Below are positions 8,460 to 17,802 of a stretch of 64,000 bases of DNA, one piece after another. The number at the start of each line of letters is the position of its first letter. The first letter of the stretch is position 1. This stretch comes from Candidatus Reidiella endopervernicosa (GTDB taxonomy: Bacteria > Pseudomonadota > Gammaproteobacteria > GCF-013343005). A program made the position numbers and the translations under genes. Location: positions 62,001-126,000 of the forward strand of contig NZ_CP054491.1 of assembly GCF_013343005.1 (NCBI RefSeq), written 5' to 3'. The notes below the pieces were generated by a model. It saw nothing but the letters and a program-made list of their open reading frames with translations, was not told the origin of the DNA and searched no databases.

Positions 8460-9800
8460 GAGGAACGCATCGTCTATCTTGCCGAACACGACTCACTCAC
8501 CGGCCTGATCAATCGTCGCCGTTTCCAGACTATTCTTGACCAGCATATCGCCTACGCCGAGCGCTACGCGCACAGCGGCGGCCTGCTCTTCATCGATCTC
8601 GATCAGTTCAAATATATCAATGACACCTACGGCCACCACTCCGGTGACGAGTACCTGACTCAGGTCGCTAAACGCCTGCAGCGCACTCTTCGCAATACCG
8701 ATGTGCTCGGTCGTCTTGGTGGTGATGAGTTCGGCGTTATCCTGCCACGCGTTGAAGAGGGCGAGGCGGAGCAGGTAGCAACCAACCTGCTCGAGGCACT
8801 CACCGGCGAGGAGCTGATTCACGGCGAACACGCCTCACGCGTCAGTGCCAGCATCGGTATCGCACTGTTCCCAGAGCAGGGCACCCTACCCAGTGAACTA
8901 TTGGCCCGTGCCGATACCGCCATGTACGCCGCCAAGGAGCTCGGCCGCAATCGCTACCATATCTACTGCGAACAGGATGTTCGGCTGGCTCGTATGCACG
9001 ACAAGGTACGCTGGGAGGATCGTATTCACCAGGCGCTGGAGAATGATCGTTTTGTGCTTCACTACCAGCCAATTGTCAATCTGAAGAGCGGTGCGATCAG
9101 CCACTACGAAGCGCTTCTACGCATGCTCGATGACGACGACACACTCATACCGCCCGGCGCCTTCCTCGACACCGCAGAACGTTTTGGTCTGATACGCGAT
9201 ATCGACCGTTGGGTAGTAGAGCAGACCATTCGCACCCAGGGTGTGAGTGAGAAGCGTGGCGAACCGGTTAAACTGGCGATTAACCTCTCGGGTCGCAACT
9301 TCGGTGATAACGACTTCCTGGAGCTGGTGCGCAACACCATCACCATCTCAAACGCCGATCCGCACGCCATCATCTTTGAGGTCACAGAGACGGTGGCGGT
9401 TGAGAATCTCGATAAGGCGCGCAGCTTCATTAACGACCTGCGCGAGCTCGGCTGTAGCTTTGCTCTGGATGATTTCGGTGTTGGCTTCGCCTCGTTCCAC
9501 TACCTGAAAAATCTCAATGTCGACTACATCAAGATCGACGGCAGCTTTGTGCGCAACTTACATCAGGACAGCACCGATCAGGTCTTTATCCGAGCCATCC
9601 ACGATGTTGCTCGCAGTCTCAACATGACAGCGATCGCTGAGTTCATTGAAAACGATGAGATCCTCGCGATACTTCAGGAGATCGGGATCGATATGGGACA
9701 GGGCTACTACCTCAGCCGACCACAGGCCGATTTTTTGCCGGTGCAAACCATTAAGGGGATCAGCGGCAAAGCCACCCTCAGTCAGGAGGTTGCAGGCTAA
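8460..9800 (+). CDS. Diguanylate cyclase/phosphodiesterase (GGDEF-EAL), catalytic part of the split gene
   Basis: The 3' part of the gene starting at 7084, in a frame shifted by the 284 bp repeat. It opens with EERIVYLAEHDSLTGLINRR, a normal GGDEF entry. The active site is an intact RLGGDEF, with an RNTD inhibitory site five residues before it. An EAL domain follows with YEALLR, NLSGRNF, DDFGVGFAS and KIDGSFVRN, so both cyclase and phosphodiesterase signatures look intact. As the DNA stands, translation would need an internal start such as ATG 8703, which lies at the GGDEF motif and would lose most of that domain. The last bases overlap a convergent gene. Confidence 0.85.
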   Translation, partial: EERIVYLAEHDSLTGLINRRRFQTILDQHIAYAERYAHSGGLLFIDLDQFKYINDTYGHHSGDEYLTQVAKRLQRTLRNTDVLGRLGGDEFGVILPRVEEGEAEQVATNLLEALTGEELIHGEHASRVSASIGIALFPEQGTLPSELLARADTAMYAAKELGRNRYHIYCEQDVRLARMHDKVRWEDRIHQALENDRFVLHYQPIVNLKSGAISHYEALLRMLDDDDTLIPPGAFLDTAERFGLIRDIDRWVVEQTIRTQGVSEKRGEPVKLAINLSGRNFGDNDFLELVRNTITISNADPHAIIFEVTETVAVENLDKARSFINDLRELGCSFALDDFGVGFASFHYLKNLNVDYIKIDGSFVRNLHQDSTDQVFIRAIHDVARSLNMTAIAEFIENDEILAILQEIGIDMGQGYYLSRPQADFLPVQTIKGISGKATLSQEVAG

Positions 9801-10495
9801 CTGGGATACCAGCCGCGTAACGCCAGAGCCAGCATGTAAAAGCCGAAAACCAGCACCATCACACCCGCCGCCCGCCGTACCCAGAGATGGCGTGCCCACT
9901 GTGTCAGCCGTGTTGCCACCAATCCCATCGCCAGCAGATTCGGCAGGGTACCAAGGCCGAAGGCCAACATCAGCAGTGCTCCCGAGATAATATCGCCAGA
10001 GGTCATGGCAAAGATCAGAGCATTGTAGACCAGCCCGCACGGCAGCCAGCCCCATAACATACCGAGCAGCAGCGCCTGTCGAGGTGTGCGAACAGGTAGG
10101 AAACGTCGTCCGATCGGCTCGATCCGATGCCACAGTACACCACCGAGCTTCTCGATCCGCGTCACGCCATACCACCAGCCCCCCAGATAGAGGCCAATGC
10201 CCAGCATGAATAACGCCGCTACCAGCTGTAGCAGCAGTTGCACCTGTCGTAGCTCTCCGAGCTGTGAGGCCACCATACCGATCGCGCCAAACAGAGCGCC
10301 CGCAATGACATAGCTGGTAATACGGCCAGCGTTATAGGCCAGCAGTAGCGGCATCATACGGCCGGCACTGTTGTGACGCTCAGCATCCAGACCAAAGGTC
10401 AGCGCACCAACAATGCCACCACACATTCCCACGCAGTGGACGCCACCCAGCAGACCAATGGTGAAGAGGGTGACTAAGGTAATCTCAAGTGACAT
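9797..10495 (-). CDS. Sulfite exporter TauE/SafE-like (DsbD_2) membrane protein
   Basis: A 232-residue polytopic membrane protein. It starts with LGGVHCVGMCGGIVGAL, the Cys/Gly-rich first helix typical of the CcoS-neighbour / DsbD_2 branch of the sulfite-exporter-like family, and contains GWLPCGLVYNAL in the second half. About six hydrophobic helices are visible. Members are often found beside cbb3 oxidase maturation genes and are suggested to handle copper or thiols, but no such neighbours are present here, so the substrate is open. It converges with the EAL gene with a four-base overlap. Confidence 0.8.
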   Translation of the reverse strand: MSLEITLVTLFTIGLLGGVHCVGMCGGIVGALTFGLDAERHNSAGRMMPLLLAYNAGRITSYVIAGALFGAIGMVASQLGELRQVQLLLQLVAALFMLGIGLYLGGWWYGVTRIEKLGGVLWHRIEPIGRRFLPVRTPRQALLLGMLWGWLPCGLVYNALIFAMTSGDIISGALLMLAFGLGTLPNLLAMGLVATRLTQWARHLWVRRAAGVMVLVFGFYMLALALRGWYPS

Positions 10496-10649
10496 CGATA
10501 TCCCGCATCGTTAATGAGTTGTCGCGGCAAGCATACCGGTAGCAGCCAGCCACACCAACCACGCCAGATCCAATTTAGACTGTTTTTAATAACACAAAGA
10601 ACCCGCTATCATCGGGATATTAAATACCATAATAACCACATAAGTATTA

Positions 10650-10913
10650 ATGACTAACCCCTACACTCTTATTATTACCACCTCGCTGCTGACCGGACTG
10701 CTCGCCGGCTTCATCATGCACCGCTCCAGCTTCTGCGTGACCGCTATGTTCCGCGACATATTTCTGTTCAAAGATGGTTACATGATGCGCATGCTACTGA
10801 TTCTGGTCGTTGCAAGCATGCTGCTATTTCAACTCGGCAACAGCAGTGGTTTACTCACCGCAAACCCCTTCCCACTACTCGGCAAACCCTCACTCGCCAC
10901 CCTCATCGCATGA
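10650..10913 (+). pseudogene. YeeE/YedE (sulfur-transport family) protein, truncated N-terminus
   Basis: Only 87 residues of a protein family usually several times longer. The segment GFIMHRSSFCVTAMFRDIFL carries the conserved RSxFC-x5-RD signature of YeeE/YedE (thiosulfate-uptake/sulfur transport) membrane proteins, and the piece shows two or three membrane helices. After GKPSLATLIA the frame stops, and the next bases code, in another frame, for the tail of an EAL protein. The gene therefore looks like the stub of a deletion. The start ATG 10650 lies after an AT-rich stretch that may be its old promoter. Confidence 0.7.
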
Positions 10914-11004
10914 TATCGGCTGTAACCGCTTCCAGGGCTTTCACTTCAGCCGTCCTACTGATGCCGAGGCCTTCGAACAGTACTGGCATCGTTACGCCAG
11001 ATAA
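10912..11004 (+). pseudogene. EAL-domain protein, C-terminal remnant
   Basis: Thirty codons in frame before the TAA at 11002-11004 read DIGCNRFQGFHFSRP then EAFEQYWHRY. This is the standard end of EAL c-di-GMP phosphodiesterases (GCxxxQGFxFSRP). It abuts the truncated YeeE gene directly and has no start of its own, so it marks the far side of a deletion or a chimeric join. Confidence 0.7.
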
Positions 11005-11093
11005 CGATCCATGCGCCGTTTTAAATAAACGTCGCCGCCCGTTATGCTAGGCGTAGCCTGAAACAACAAAAACAACAGGGAATCGAGATCACT

Positions 11094-11639
11094 ATGCTGA
11101 ACAACAACGCCTACGAATACGGTGCCATCTCAAAACTACTTCACTGGATCATGGCACTGGCGATCATCGCACTCATCGGTGTCGGCCTCTATATGACCGG
11201 ACTCGACAGGGACGACACCACTCGGCAGATGATCTACGGGCAGCACAAGGCTGTCGGCGTCGTGATTCTTCTGCTTCTGATTGCCCGCATCATCTGGCTA
11301 AAGATCAGCCCGGCACCGCCTCTTCCGGTCAACTTCTCGCGTGGCGAGAGCGCGCTCATCAACGCACTCCAGGGGCTACTCTATCTGCTGCTCATCCTAC
11401 TTCCAGTCAGCGGTTATCTGATGTCAACGGCGGCAGGTTACCCGATCAACCTGTTTGATCTCTATGAACTGCCACAGCTAATAGGCAAGAATAAGGAGAT
11501 CGCCAACGCCGCCAAACAGGCACACCACATCATGGGCACCGCAATTATGGTGCTGGTGACTCTGCACATCCTCGGCGCGCTCAAACACCGCATCACCGCC
11601 AAAGGGAGTGCGCGCGACATTCTCAAGCGCATGCTCTAA
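11094..11639 (+). CDS. Cytochrome b561 family protein
   Basis: A 181-residue di-haem membrane protein of the bacterial cytochrome b561 (CybB) type, with four hydrophobic helices. Candidate haem-binding histidines are in LLHWIMAL (helix 1), GQHKAVG (helix 2), QAHHIMG and LVTLHILGALKH (helices 3-4). Related CybB proteins move electrons between quinol and a partner such as superoxide. A ribosome site AGGGAATCG-like precedes ATG 11094. A small lipoprotein gene follows after 46 bp, and the two may share a transcript ending in the terminator at 11875. Confidence 0.88.
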   Translation: MLNNNAYEYGAISKLLHWIMALAIIALIGVGLYMTGLDRDDTTRQMIYGQHKAVGVVILLLLIARIIWLKISPAPPLPVNFSRGESALINALQGLLYLLLILLPVSGYLMSTAAGYPINLFDLYELPQLIGKNKEIANAAKQAHHIMGTAIMVLVTLHILGALKHRITAKGSARDILKRML

Positions 11640-11685
11640 ACAGACGACTCAATCAGCAACGATTTCACTCACAAGGAGAATCACA

Positions 11686-11856
11686 ATGACTAAAATCATC
11701 CGTAATATCTCAGCACTCGCCGCACTGCTCTTTATCATCACCGCCTGCTCTCCCGAGGTTGGCAGCGATGCCTGGTGTAAGCAGATGAAAGAGAAGCCCA
11801 AGGGTGAGTGGAGCGCAAACGAAGCCGGTGAATACACCAAGAACTGCATCCTCTAA
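11686..11856 (+). CDS. Small lipoprotein, DUF3012 family
   Basis: A 56-residue protein beginning MTKIIRNISALAALLFIITA followed by the lipobox-like ITAC|SPEVGS, so the mature protein would be a lipid-anchored peptide of about 36 residues. The mature part, with WCKQMKEKPKGEWSANEAGEY, matches my memory of DUF3012, a small family of unknown function. An AAGGAG ribosome site lies 8 bases before ATG 11686. A frame open from 11608 overlaps cytochrome b561 and is not chosen. Confidence 0.8.
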   Translation: MTKIIRNISALAALLFIITACSPEVGSDAWCKQMKEKPKGEWSANEAGEYTKNCIL

Positions 11857-11874
11857 AAAAGAGTCACACCCTAT

Positions 11875-11913
11875 AAAAAAACGCCACGCCGTTCGCACGG
11901 TATGGCGTTTTTT
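11875..11913 (+). terminator. Rho-independent terminator
   Basis: AAAAAACGCCA and TGGCGTTTTTT form a long stem around an inner CCGT-TCGC-ACGG hairpin, ending in a run of T. It lies 18 bases after the small lipoprotein stop. The A run on the other arm could also serve the minus-strand gene ending at 11951. Confidence 0.85.
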
Positions 11914-11950
11914 AGTTCGCAAGAATACCCCAGCGCGAGGAGCCCCCACT

Positions 11951-14089
11951 TCAGGTCGTCAGTCGACGATAGATATCAGAGACCTTTAGCGGCAGCTGAC
12001 GCACATCATCCACCACCGTAAATGAGGCTGGTCCGTAGAGATGGGGCAGGTAGTCGCGCGCCTGCTCATCAATGGTGATGCAGTAGGGGTGGATGCCACT
12101 ACGGCGCGCCTCGATCAGTGCCCGGCGTGTATCTTCAATGCCATACTCACCGCGATAGTCGTTGTAGTCATCGGGCTTGCCATCGGAGAGGGTAATCAAG
12201 ATTCGAGTACGCGCATCGACCTCGTTGAGCAGCTGACTGAGATGACGAATGGCGAAACCCATACGGGTATAGTCCTGCGGTTCAATACCACTGATACGCG
12301 CCTGCACCGTCTCATTGTAAGGCTCATCGAAACGTTTGATTCGAAACAGCTCGCAACGCTTGCGCGACATACCCGAAAAGCCGTAAATGGCGTAACGATC
12401 GCCGAGCGATTCAAGCGCCTCACTGAGCAGCAGTAGTGACTCACGCTCTGCATCGTTGATCCAGCCCTTGGTCGAGCCGCTCATATCGACCATTAACATC
12501 ACCGCGATATTTCGATCGGCACGGTGCATGCGAGTAAAGAGTCGATCACTCATCTCACTGCCATCCTGCGCATCAGCGAGTGCCTCAACCAGCGCATCGA
12601 TATCGACATCCTCGCCATCGACCTGTCGTTTGAGCAGCCGATCTTCATCGCGCATCGCCTCAAAGGTCTTACGTAACTGTTTGATCATGCCGCTGTATCG
12701 CGCCATCGTCTCGGCTACAAACTCATCCTCGACCGGCTTCACCTCACGCTCACGCACCGCACACCAGTTCTTTCGATAGTGTTGTCGCTTGTAGTCCCAC
12801 TCGTGATAGATGAAGGCCCCCTCCTCGTGATAGGTTCCCTGCCACACTGCATCAGGATCGGCCTCCTCCTCACGATAGAAACCTGGATCGTATTCACCAG
12901 GACCGGCGGCAACCAGATACTCATCGGGAATCTCGCCCAGGTCGAGCATGATCGAACTGACCAGCGCCTTCACATCTTCGGGTGGTGCGACCGGATGATC
13001 ATCAATCGTTAGCTCAAAGCTCTCCAGCTGATGTGACACTTGATCTTCGGGTAGCTCAATGTCGAAACGTTTCGGCTTCTCAGAGCAGTCTCGACCCTCC
13101 TCACCCTCTTCGCCCTCCTCCACCTCTCGTGAGATTTCACCGAGGCGTATGCGCAGTAGCGCTTTCTCACGTTCGATTCGCGCCGCAGCAACGGTGGCCA
13201 CCTCTGCGGCATCGATCACTCCCTGATAGCAGACCGGTTGCAGCGGCGGTAGCGCATAACACTGTTCGACCAGTGCCACCGACTCGGCAACCGTCGCGTC
13301 AGCAACGGAGAGCAAATCGCGAATCCCCTGCCACTGCGGCGGCAGCTCCAGTTCACCCAATGCCGTTTTCAGCGCGACCATCTGACGTGCCACGCCAGGC
13401 AGCTCCCGCTCGATATAACTATCGAGCCGCAGTCGTTCAAGCGAGGCGAAGCAGGCGATGGCATGACCAAGATCGTCGTAGCCACTTAGCTGCTCGGTCA
13501 ACGGTTGGCGGAAGGTGCCGAACCGTGTCTGCGCCCAGAGATAGACCGCCGTCGCCTTGAGCAGCTGATAGTTCTGCTCGGCTGTCACCATGCGTGAGGT
13601 CACATTAGGCAGGAACAGTGTTTCGCTATCGGTATAGGCCTCGACACCGCCCGGTTTGAGTTTGAGTCGGCGACCACTCAACCCCTGGATAAAGTGCAGC
13701 AGCACACTCTCATTCTGTTCCAGCAGCGCTCCAACTCGACGCTCACGGTGCCGTTCGACATAGGCCGCGCCCTGCTCGATCACTTCAATAGCTGCACGCA
13801 GCCCGGAGCTGTCGTAGGTATCGACCGCATCGAGCGCCCACGCCTCGATCACCTCACGATCCATCACATCGATCAGCGAGGCGACCTGCTCGAGAAACTG
13901 AAAGGCGATCTGAATATTGGTACTGGCGATTCGCCCGACCCAGTCGAGCAGAAAGCGCTGCTCTTCCTGGGGGAGCTGGGCGACGGCGTTGGCCGCCCCC
14001 TCGGGATGGATAAAGGTGAACTCCACCTCGAGCAGCTCGTTGAGCTGCTCGAGTATCGTCTCAACCGAGAGTGCGCTGTTCTGACTCAC
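11951..14089 (-). CDS. cbbO: CbbO/NorD-type VWA-domain protein
   Basis: A 712-residue protein with a C-terminal von Willebrand A domain. The MIDAS motif is LMVDMSGSTKG near residue 530, followed by GFSGM and an ITLSDGKPDDYNDY segment. The N-terminal two thirds is helical with an acidic EEGEEGEEG stretch. It pairs with the AAA+ protein just upstream, as in CbbQO (activators of RuBisCO) and NorQD (nitric oxide reductase assembly). No RuBisCO or nor genes are in the window, so CbbO is favoured only because the organism looks autotrophic. It starts with GTG at 14089, 29 bp after the cbbQ stop. Confidence 0.8.
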   Translation of the reverse strand: MSQNSALSVETILEQLNELLEVEFTFIHPEGAANAVAQLPQEEQRFLLDWVGRIASTNIQIAFQFLEQVASLIDVMDREVIEAWALDAVDTYDSSGLRAAIEVIEQGAAYVERHRERRVGALLEQNESVLLHFIQGLSGRRLKLKPGGVEAYTDSETLFLPNVTSRMVTAEQNYQLLKATAVYLWAQTRFGTFRQPLTEQLSGYDDLGHAIACFASLERLRLDSYIERELPGVARQMVALKTALGELELPPQWQGIRDLLSVADATVAESVALVEQCYALPPLQPVCYQGVIDAAEVATVAAARIEREKALLRIRLGEISREVEEGEEGEEGRDCSEKPKRFDIELPEDQVSHQLESFELTIDDHPVAPPEDVKALVSSIMLDLGEIPDEYLVAAGPGEYDPGFYREEEADPDAVWQGTYHEEGAFIYHEWDYKRQHYRKNWCAVREREVKPVEDEFVAETMARYSGMIKQLRKTFEAMRDEDRLLKRQVDGEDVDIDALVEALADAQDGSEMSDRLFTRMHRADRNIAVMLMVDMSGSTKGWINDAERESLLLLSEALESLGDRYAIYGFSGMSRKRCELFRIKRFDEPYNETVQARISGIEPQDYTRMGFAIRHLSQLLNEVDARTRILITLSDGKPDDYNDYRGEYGIEDTRRALIEARRSGIHPYCITIDEQARDYLPHLYGPASFTVVDDVRQLPLKVSDIYRRLTT

Positions 14090-14118
14090 AATGACTCAAT
14101 AGATGACGAAAAGTGGCA

Positions 14119-14931
14119 TCAGAAAAGCGAGGCAGAGAGTTCGTTGACCGCGGCCAGCATCTCGGCATCATCGGTCAGTGCCTGTGCAATCGAACCCTCA
14201 CAGGCGACCACCGGATCGATACCGGCAGCAATCAGCTTCGCCGCGTGCACCAGCAGACGGGTACTCGCCCCCTCCTCCAGACCGCTCCCTTTCAGGTTAC
14301 GAGTCATGTGGGCGAACTTGACCAGCTGTGTTGCCAGCGCTGCATCGACCCCCGACTCCTTGACCACAATGCGCTGCTCCAGTTCGGAGTCTGGATAGTC
14401 GAATTCGAGCGCGACAAAGCGCTGGCGGGTACTCTGTTTTAGATCCTTGAGCACACTCTGATAACCGGGGTTGTATGAGATCGAGAGGGCGAAATTGCCA
14501 TCGGCCTCAAGCTGTACACCAAGTTTCTCCATCGGCAATACACGACGATCATCGGCGAGCGGGTGGATCACCACCATCGTATCCTTACGTGCCTCGACGA
14601 TCTCATCGAGATAGCAGATCGCACCCGCACGTACCGCGCGTGCCAACGGCCCATCGATCCAAGTGGTCTCACCGCCCTTGATCAGGTAACGACCTACCAG
14701 ATCGGAGGCGGTCAAATCGTCGTGACAGGAGACGGTGATCAGCGGTCGCTGCAGACGCCACGCCATATACTCCATAAAGCGCGTCTTACCGCAGCCGGTT
14801 GGCCCCTTCAGCAGCACCGGCAGGTGGTTACGATAGGCGGCCTCGAAGACCTCTATCTCCTGCGCCACTGGCTCGTAGTAGGGCTCGTTTTCGATAAGGG
14901 TAAGGGTTGATTCCGTCTGCTGATCCGACAC
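14119..14931 (-). CDS. cbbQ: CbbQ/NorQ-type AAA+ ATPase
   Basis: A 270-residue MoxR-type AAA+ ATPase. Walker A is GPTGCGKT (residues 43-50), Walker B is ICYLDEI (~105-111) and the sensor region reads [13 protein letters not shown] (~147-159), followed by STRQRFVAL with the arginine finger. CbbQ hexamers work with CbbO to eject inhibitory sugar phosphates from RuBisCO; NorQ is a close relative. It starts with GTG 14931 and is followed by its VWA partner. It lies about 110 bp downstream of the MMPL transporter gene on the same strand and may have its own promoter there. Confidence 0.85.
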   Translation of the reverse strand: MSDQQTESTLTLIENEPYYEPVAQEIEVFEAAYRNHLPVLLKGPTGCGKTRFMEYMAWRLQRPLITVSCHDDLTASDLVGRYLIKGGETTWIDGPLARAVRAGAICYLDEIVEARKDTMVVIHPLADDRRVLPMEKLGVQLEADGNFALSISYNPGYQSVLKDLKQSTRQRFVALEFDYPDSELEQRIVVKESGVDAALATQLVKFAHMTRNLKGSGLEEGASTRLLVHAAKLIAAGIDPVVACEGSIAQALTDDAEMLAAVNELSASLF

Positions 14932-15040
14932 GTGCGCTATCCGCTTGAGTAAAGTGGCTCGATTAAACCCGTTTCACCACCTCATTAAAACCCGTCGGGC
15001 CAAGGGGTATAGGCTACAGGACGGCAGCGACGGCCAGTAG

Positions 15041-17788
15041 TCAGTCCTGCGAGCTCTGCTGCTTTGCCTGCGATTCCATCACATCGACCAACCGCTCGCC
15101 AAGGATGCAACTGATATTGAAATTGATCTTGGCCACGATGTTGGGGAAGTACTTCAGATCCTTGCCGATCTTCTCAAAGTCGAAGCGCAGCATGTGCAGA
15201 TCACTCGCTGCGCGCACCCCGGCGGTGCGGGTCGTCTCGCGTACAAAGCCGATCTCACCAAACACCTCGCCCGGTTTGAGCTGTGCCACGCACTGCTCAT
15301 CTCCACCGACACGCCGTAGCACCTCCGCTTCACCCGAGAGGATCAGATACATGCTGCGCCCGACATCGCCCTGGCGAATCACCATCTCGCCCTCGGTAAA
15401 GTCGTGCATCTCGGAGATCAGGATCGCCTTGCGGATCTGATACTCACTCATACCCTTGAACAGCGGGCTCCCCTGCAGCACCTCCTTTGAGGCCGAGAGA
15501 CCGATAATCTGGTGCAGAGCCACCACGCGTACACGGGTCATGATGATCGGTGTGATCAGCAGATTGGCGAAGATCGAGAAGAGCATGGTCAACGCCGAGA
15601 GGGCACCAAACTGGGCGATCAGGGTGAAGTTGGAGAGCAGTAGCACACCGAAACCGAGCGAGAGCGCCAGGCTGGTGGTGACCACCGGGGTCGCCTCCAT
15701 TTTCACCGTTTGGCGTACCGCCTCCTCGTAGTCGGAGGTGCGGCGACAGAGCTCGTTGTAACGCGAAAAGAGGTGAATGGTGCCATCGACCGCGATACCG
15801 ATCGCAATCACCGCCACCATCGCGGTACCGGGATTGAGCGGGATATCGAACAGCCCCATCACACCAAACATCAACACGATCGGAATCATCGCCGGGATCA
15901 GTGCGATCACACCACCCATGAAGGAGGTGAACATCGTCGACATGATCAGGAAGATGGCGATCAGCAGCAGACCAAGCGATTTAACCTGCGCACTCATCAG
16001 CAGCTCGGCCGACTCATTGATCATCAGGTTCTCACCCACCACATAGGCCTTGATATCACCGCCGGCAATATCCTCCGCCACCGCCTCCAACTCCTTGATA
16101 CTGCGGTTGAGCGTGGCCGAATCACTGACATTGTGGCGCACCACAATGTTGGTACGCCGGAAATCGTTGCTCACATAGCTACGTAGATCGTTACGGTGGA
16201 AGAAGAGCAGATATTGGGCCACCAATTCGCGTGTATTGGGTACTACCCGATACTCCTCGTCGCCGCGATGGAATTCTCTATTGACCAGACTCAGCTGATC
16301 GGCCAGAGAAACGCTTCGATCAAACACCCCCTGTTCCTCGATAAACTCCTGTATCTCTGTCAGACGGCGTAGATTTTTCGGCTCGAGAAAGGCGCGTTCA
16401 TCCTTCGATTCAAGAGTGACGAAGAAGAGCTTGATACCGGAGAGGTCCTGCTGCACCCGATTTACATCCTGGATCAGTGGCCGATCGCTGTGGAAGTAGG
16501 TGAGCGGATCATTGGTCACGTGTAGCTGTGAGGCGTGGTAGATAAAGAAGGCACATAGCAGCGTGGTCAGTACCAGAATGGCACTGGAGAAACGCTGTTG
16601 GGAGAAACCAAACAGTCGTACCACCACACCCGGTAGACCACCGACTCGACCACTCTCATCGTTCACCGAACTACCGCGTGGTCCGATACGGTCGAGCAGC
16701 ATCGGCACCATCAACACCGTGATCACACCGTTGGCGAGAATCGCTACTGCCGAGGCGATGGCGAAATCCTGGATCAAGCCAATACCGTTGAAAATGTTAC
16801 TGACAAAACCGAGCGAGGTGGTGAGGATGGTCAACAGCAGCGGCACGCCCATATGGCGCATCATAAAACGTGTCGCCGCCCGTCGATCCCCTCGACTCTC
16901 TGACACACCCTGGAAGTAGGCCGCCATCATGTGGGTATCTTCGGTCGAACCGATAACCACCACCAGTGATGGGATCATTGCGCTAAGAATGTTGATCGGA
17001 ATATCAGACCACCCCATCAGACCGAAGGCCCAGACCAGGCTCAATATCGAGGTGATCACCGGAATAATTGCCGCCATAAAACTGCGTAGCAGCAGTACGA
17101 TGGTAACGATCAGCAGCCCCATTGAGAGCGGTGCCAGCAGCACCAGGTCATCGTAGAGACTCGCCTGCATCTCGGCATTGATACGTGGCGGTCCGACCTG
17201 GAACAACTCGTCAAACTCGCCCTTCCAATTGTTTACGATCTGCTCCAGCGCACCATTTACACGATGATCGAAGCCGCGCTCATCGGGCGGCGCCTTCACG
17301 CTCACCATCAGCGCCACCACTCGACCATCGTTGGAGAGATAGTTGCCGAGGATCAGCGGGTTATAGCTGGCATTCTCGTAGGCGCTGCGCGCATCCTCCT
17401 CACTCTCGGGCGCCTCGGCGATCAACAGACGCGAATCGATCGCCCCATCGCTGTCGCGAATCGAGCGCAGGGTGAAGAGATCCTCAACCCGTTCAACAAA
17501 ATCGAGCGACTCCAGCGCACGGTGGAGACGTTCCAGCGAGGCGAGCTTTTCAGGCGTCCAGAGCTGTACATCACGCACATAGATCAGCGAACGGTTATCG
17601 GAGCCGAACTCCGCCGCCACCTGGTCATACATCATCTTCTTCGGATCGTTGGCCGCGATCAGACTGCTAAAGTCGGTTTCGACTCGCAGTTTTTGTAACC
17701 CCAATGCACTGACCGCTGTGACCAACACCAGAAATAGCAGTGATGCCATGCGGTAGTTAACACCGACCATCAGTAATCTGTTGAACAC
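15041..17788 (-). CDS. MMPL/RND-family exporter with C-terminal cyclic-nucleotide-binding domain
   Basis: A 915-residue inner-membrane exporter. It has an N-terminal helix, a periplasmic domain, a first block of five or six helices, a second periplasmic domain and a second helix block, the usual MMPL (hopanoid/lipid exporter) plan. Asp-containing helix 4 segments such as AIGIAVDGTIHLFSRY are visible. From about residue 780 a cNMP-binding domain follows: LFKGMSEYQIRKA, VIRQGDVGRSMYLILSGEAE, and PGEVFGEIGF. That cytoplasmic domain suggests control by a nucleotide or an allosteric role. It is the last gene of the pqiABC-LolA-like run, 14 bp after the previous stop. Confidence 0.85.
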   Translation of the reverse strand: MFNRLLMVGVNYRMASLLFLVLVTAVSALGLQKLRVETDFSSLIAANDPKKMMYDQVAAEFGSDNRSLIYVRDVQLWTPEKLASLERLHRALESLDFVERVEDLFTLRSIRDSDGAIDSRLLIAEAPESEEDARSAYENASYNPLILGNYLSNDGRVVALMVSVKAPPDERGFDHRVNGALEQIVNNWKGEFDELFQVGPPRINAEMQASLYDDLVLLAPLSMGLLIVTIVLLLRSFMAAIIPVITSILSLVWAFGLMGWSDIPINILSAMIPSLVVVIGSTEDTHMMAAYFQGVSESRGDRRAATRFMMRHMGVPLLLTILTTSLGFVSNIFNGIGLIQDFAIASAVAILANGVITVLMVPMLLDRIGPRGSSVNDESGRVGGLPGVVVRLFGFSQQRFSSAILVLTTLLCAFFIYHASQLHVTNDPLTYFHSDRPLIQDVNRVQQDLSGIKLFFVTLESKDERAFLEPKNLRRLTEIQEFIEEQGVFDRSVSLADQLSLVNREFHRGDEEYRVVPNTRELVAQYLLFFHRNDLRSYVSNDFRRTNIVVRHNVSDSATLNRSIKELEAVAEDIAGGDIKAYVVGENLMINESAELLMSAQVKSLGLLLIAIFLIMSTMFTSFMGGVIALIPAMIPIVLMFGVMGLFDIPLNPGTAMVAVIAIGIAVDGTIHLFSRYNELCRRTSDYEEAVRQTVKMEATPVVTTSLALSLGFGVLLLSNFTLIAQFGALSALTMLFSIFANLLITPIIMTRVRVVALHQIIGLSASKEVLQGSPLFKGMSEYQIRKAILISEMHDFTEGEMVIRQGDVGRSMYLILSGEAEVLRRVGGDEQCVAQLKPGEVFGEIGFVRETTRTAGVRAASDLHMLRFDFEKIGKDLKYFPNIVAKINFNISCILGERLVDVMESQAKQQSSQD

Positions 17789-17802
17789 TCTGCGCTCCCT
17801 AT

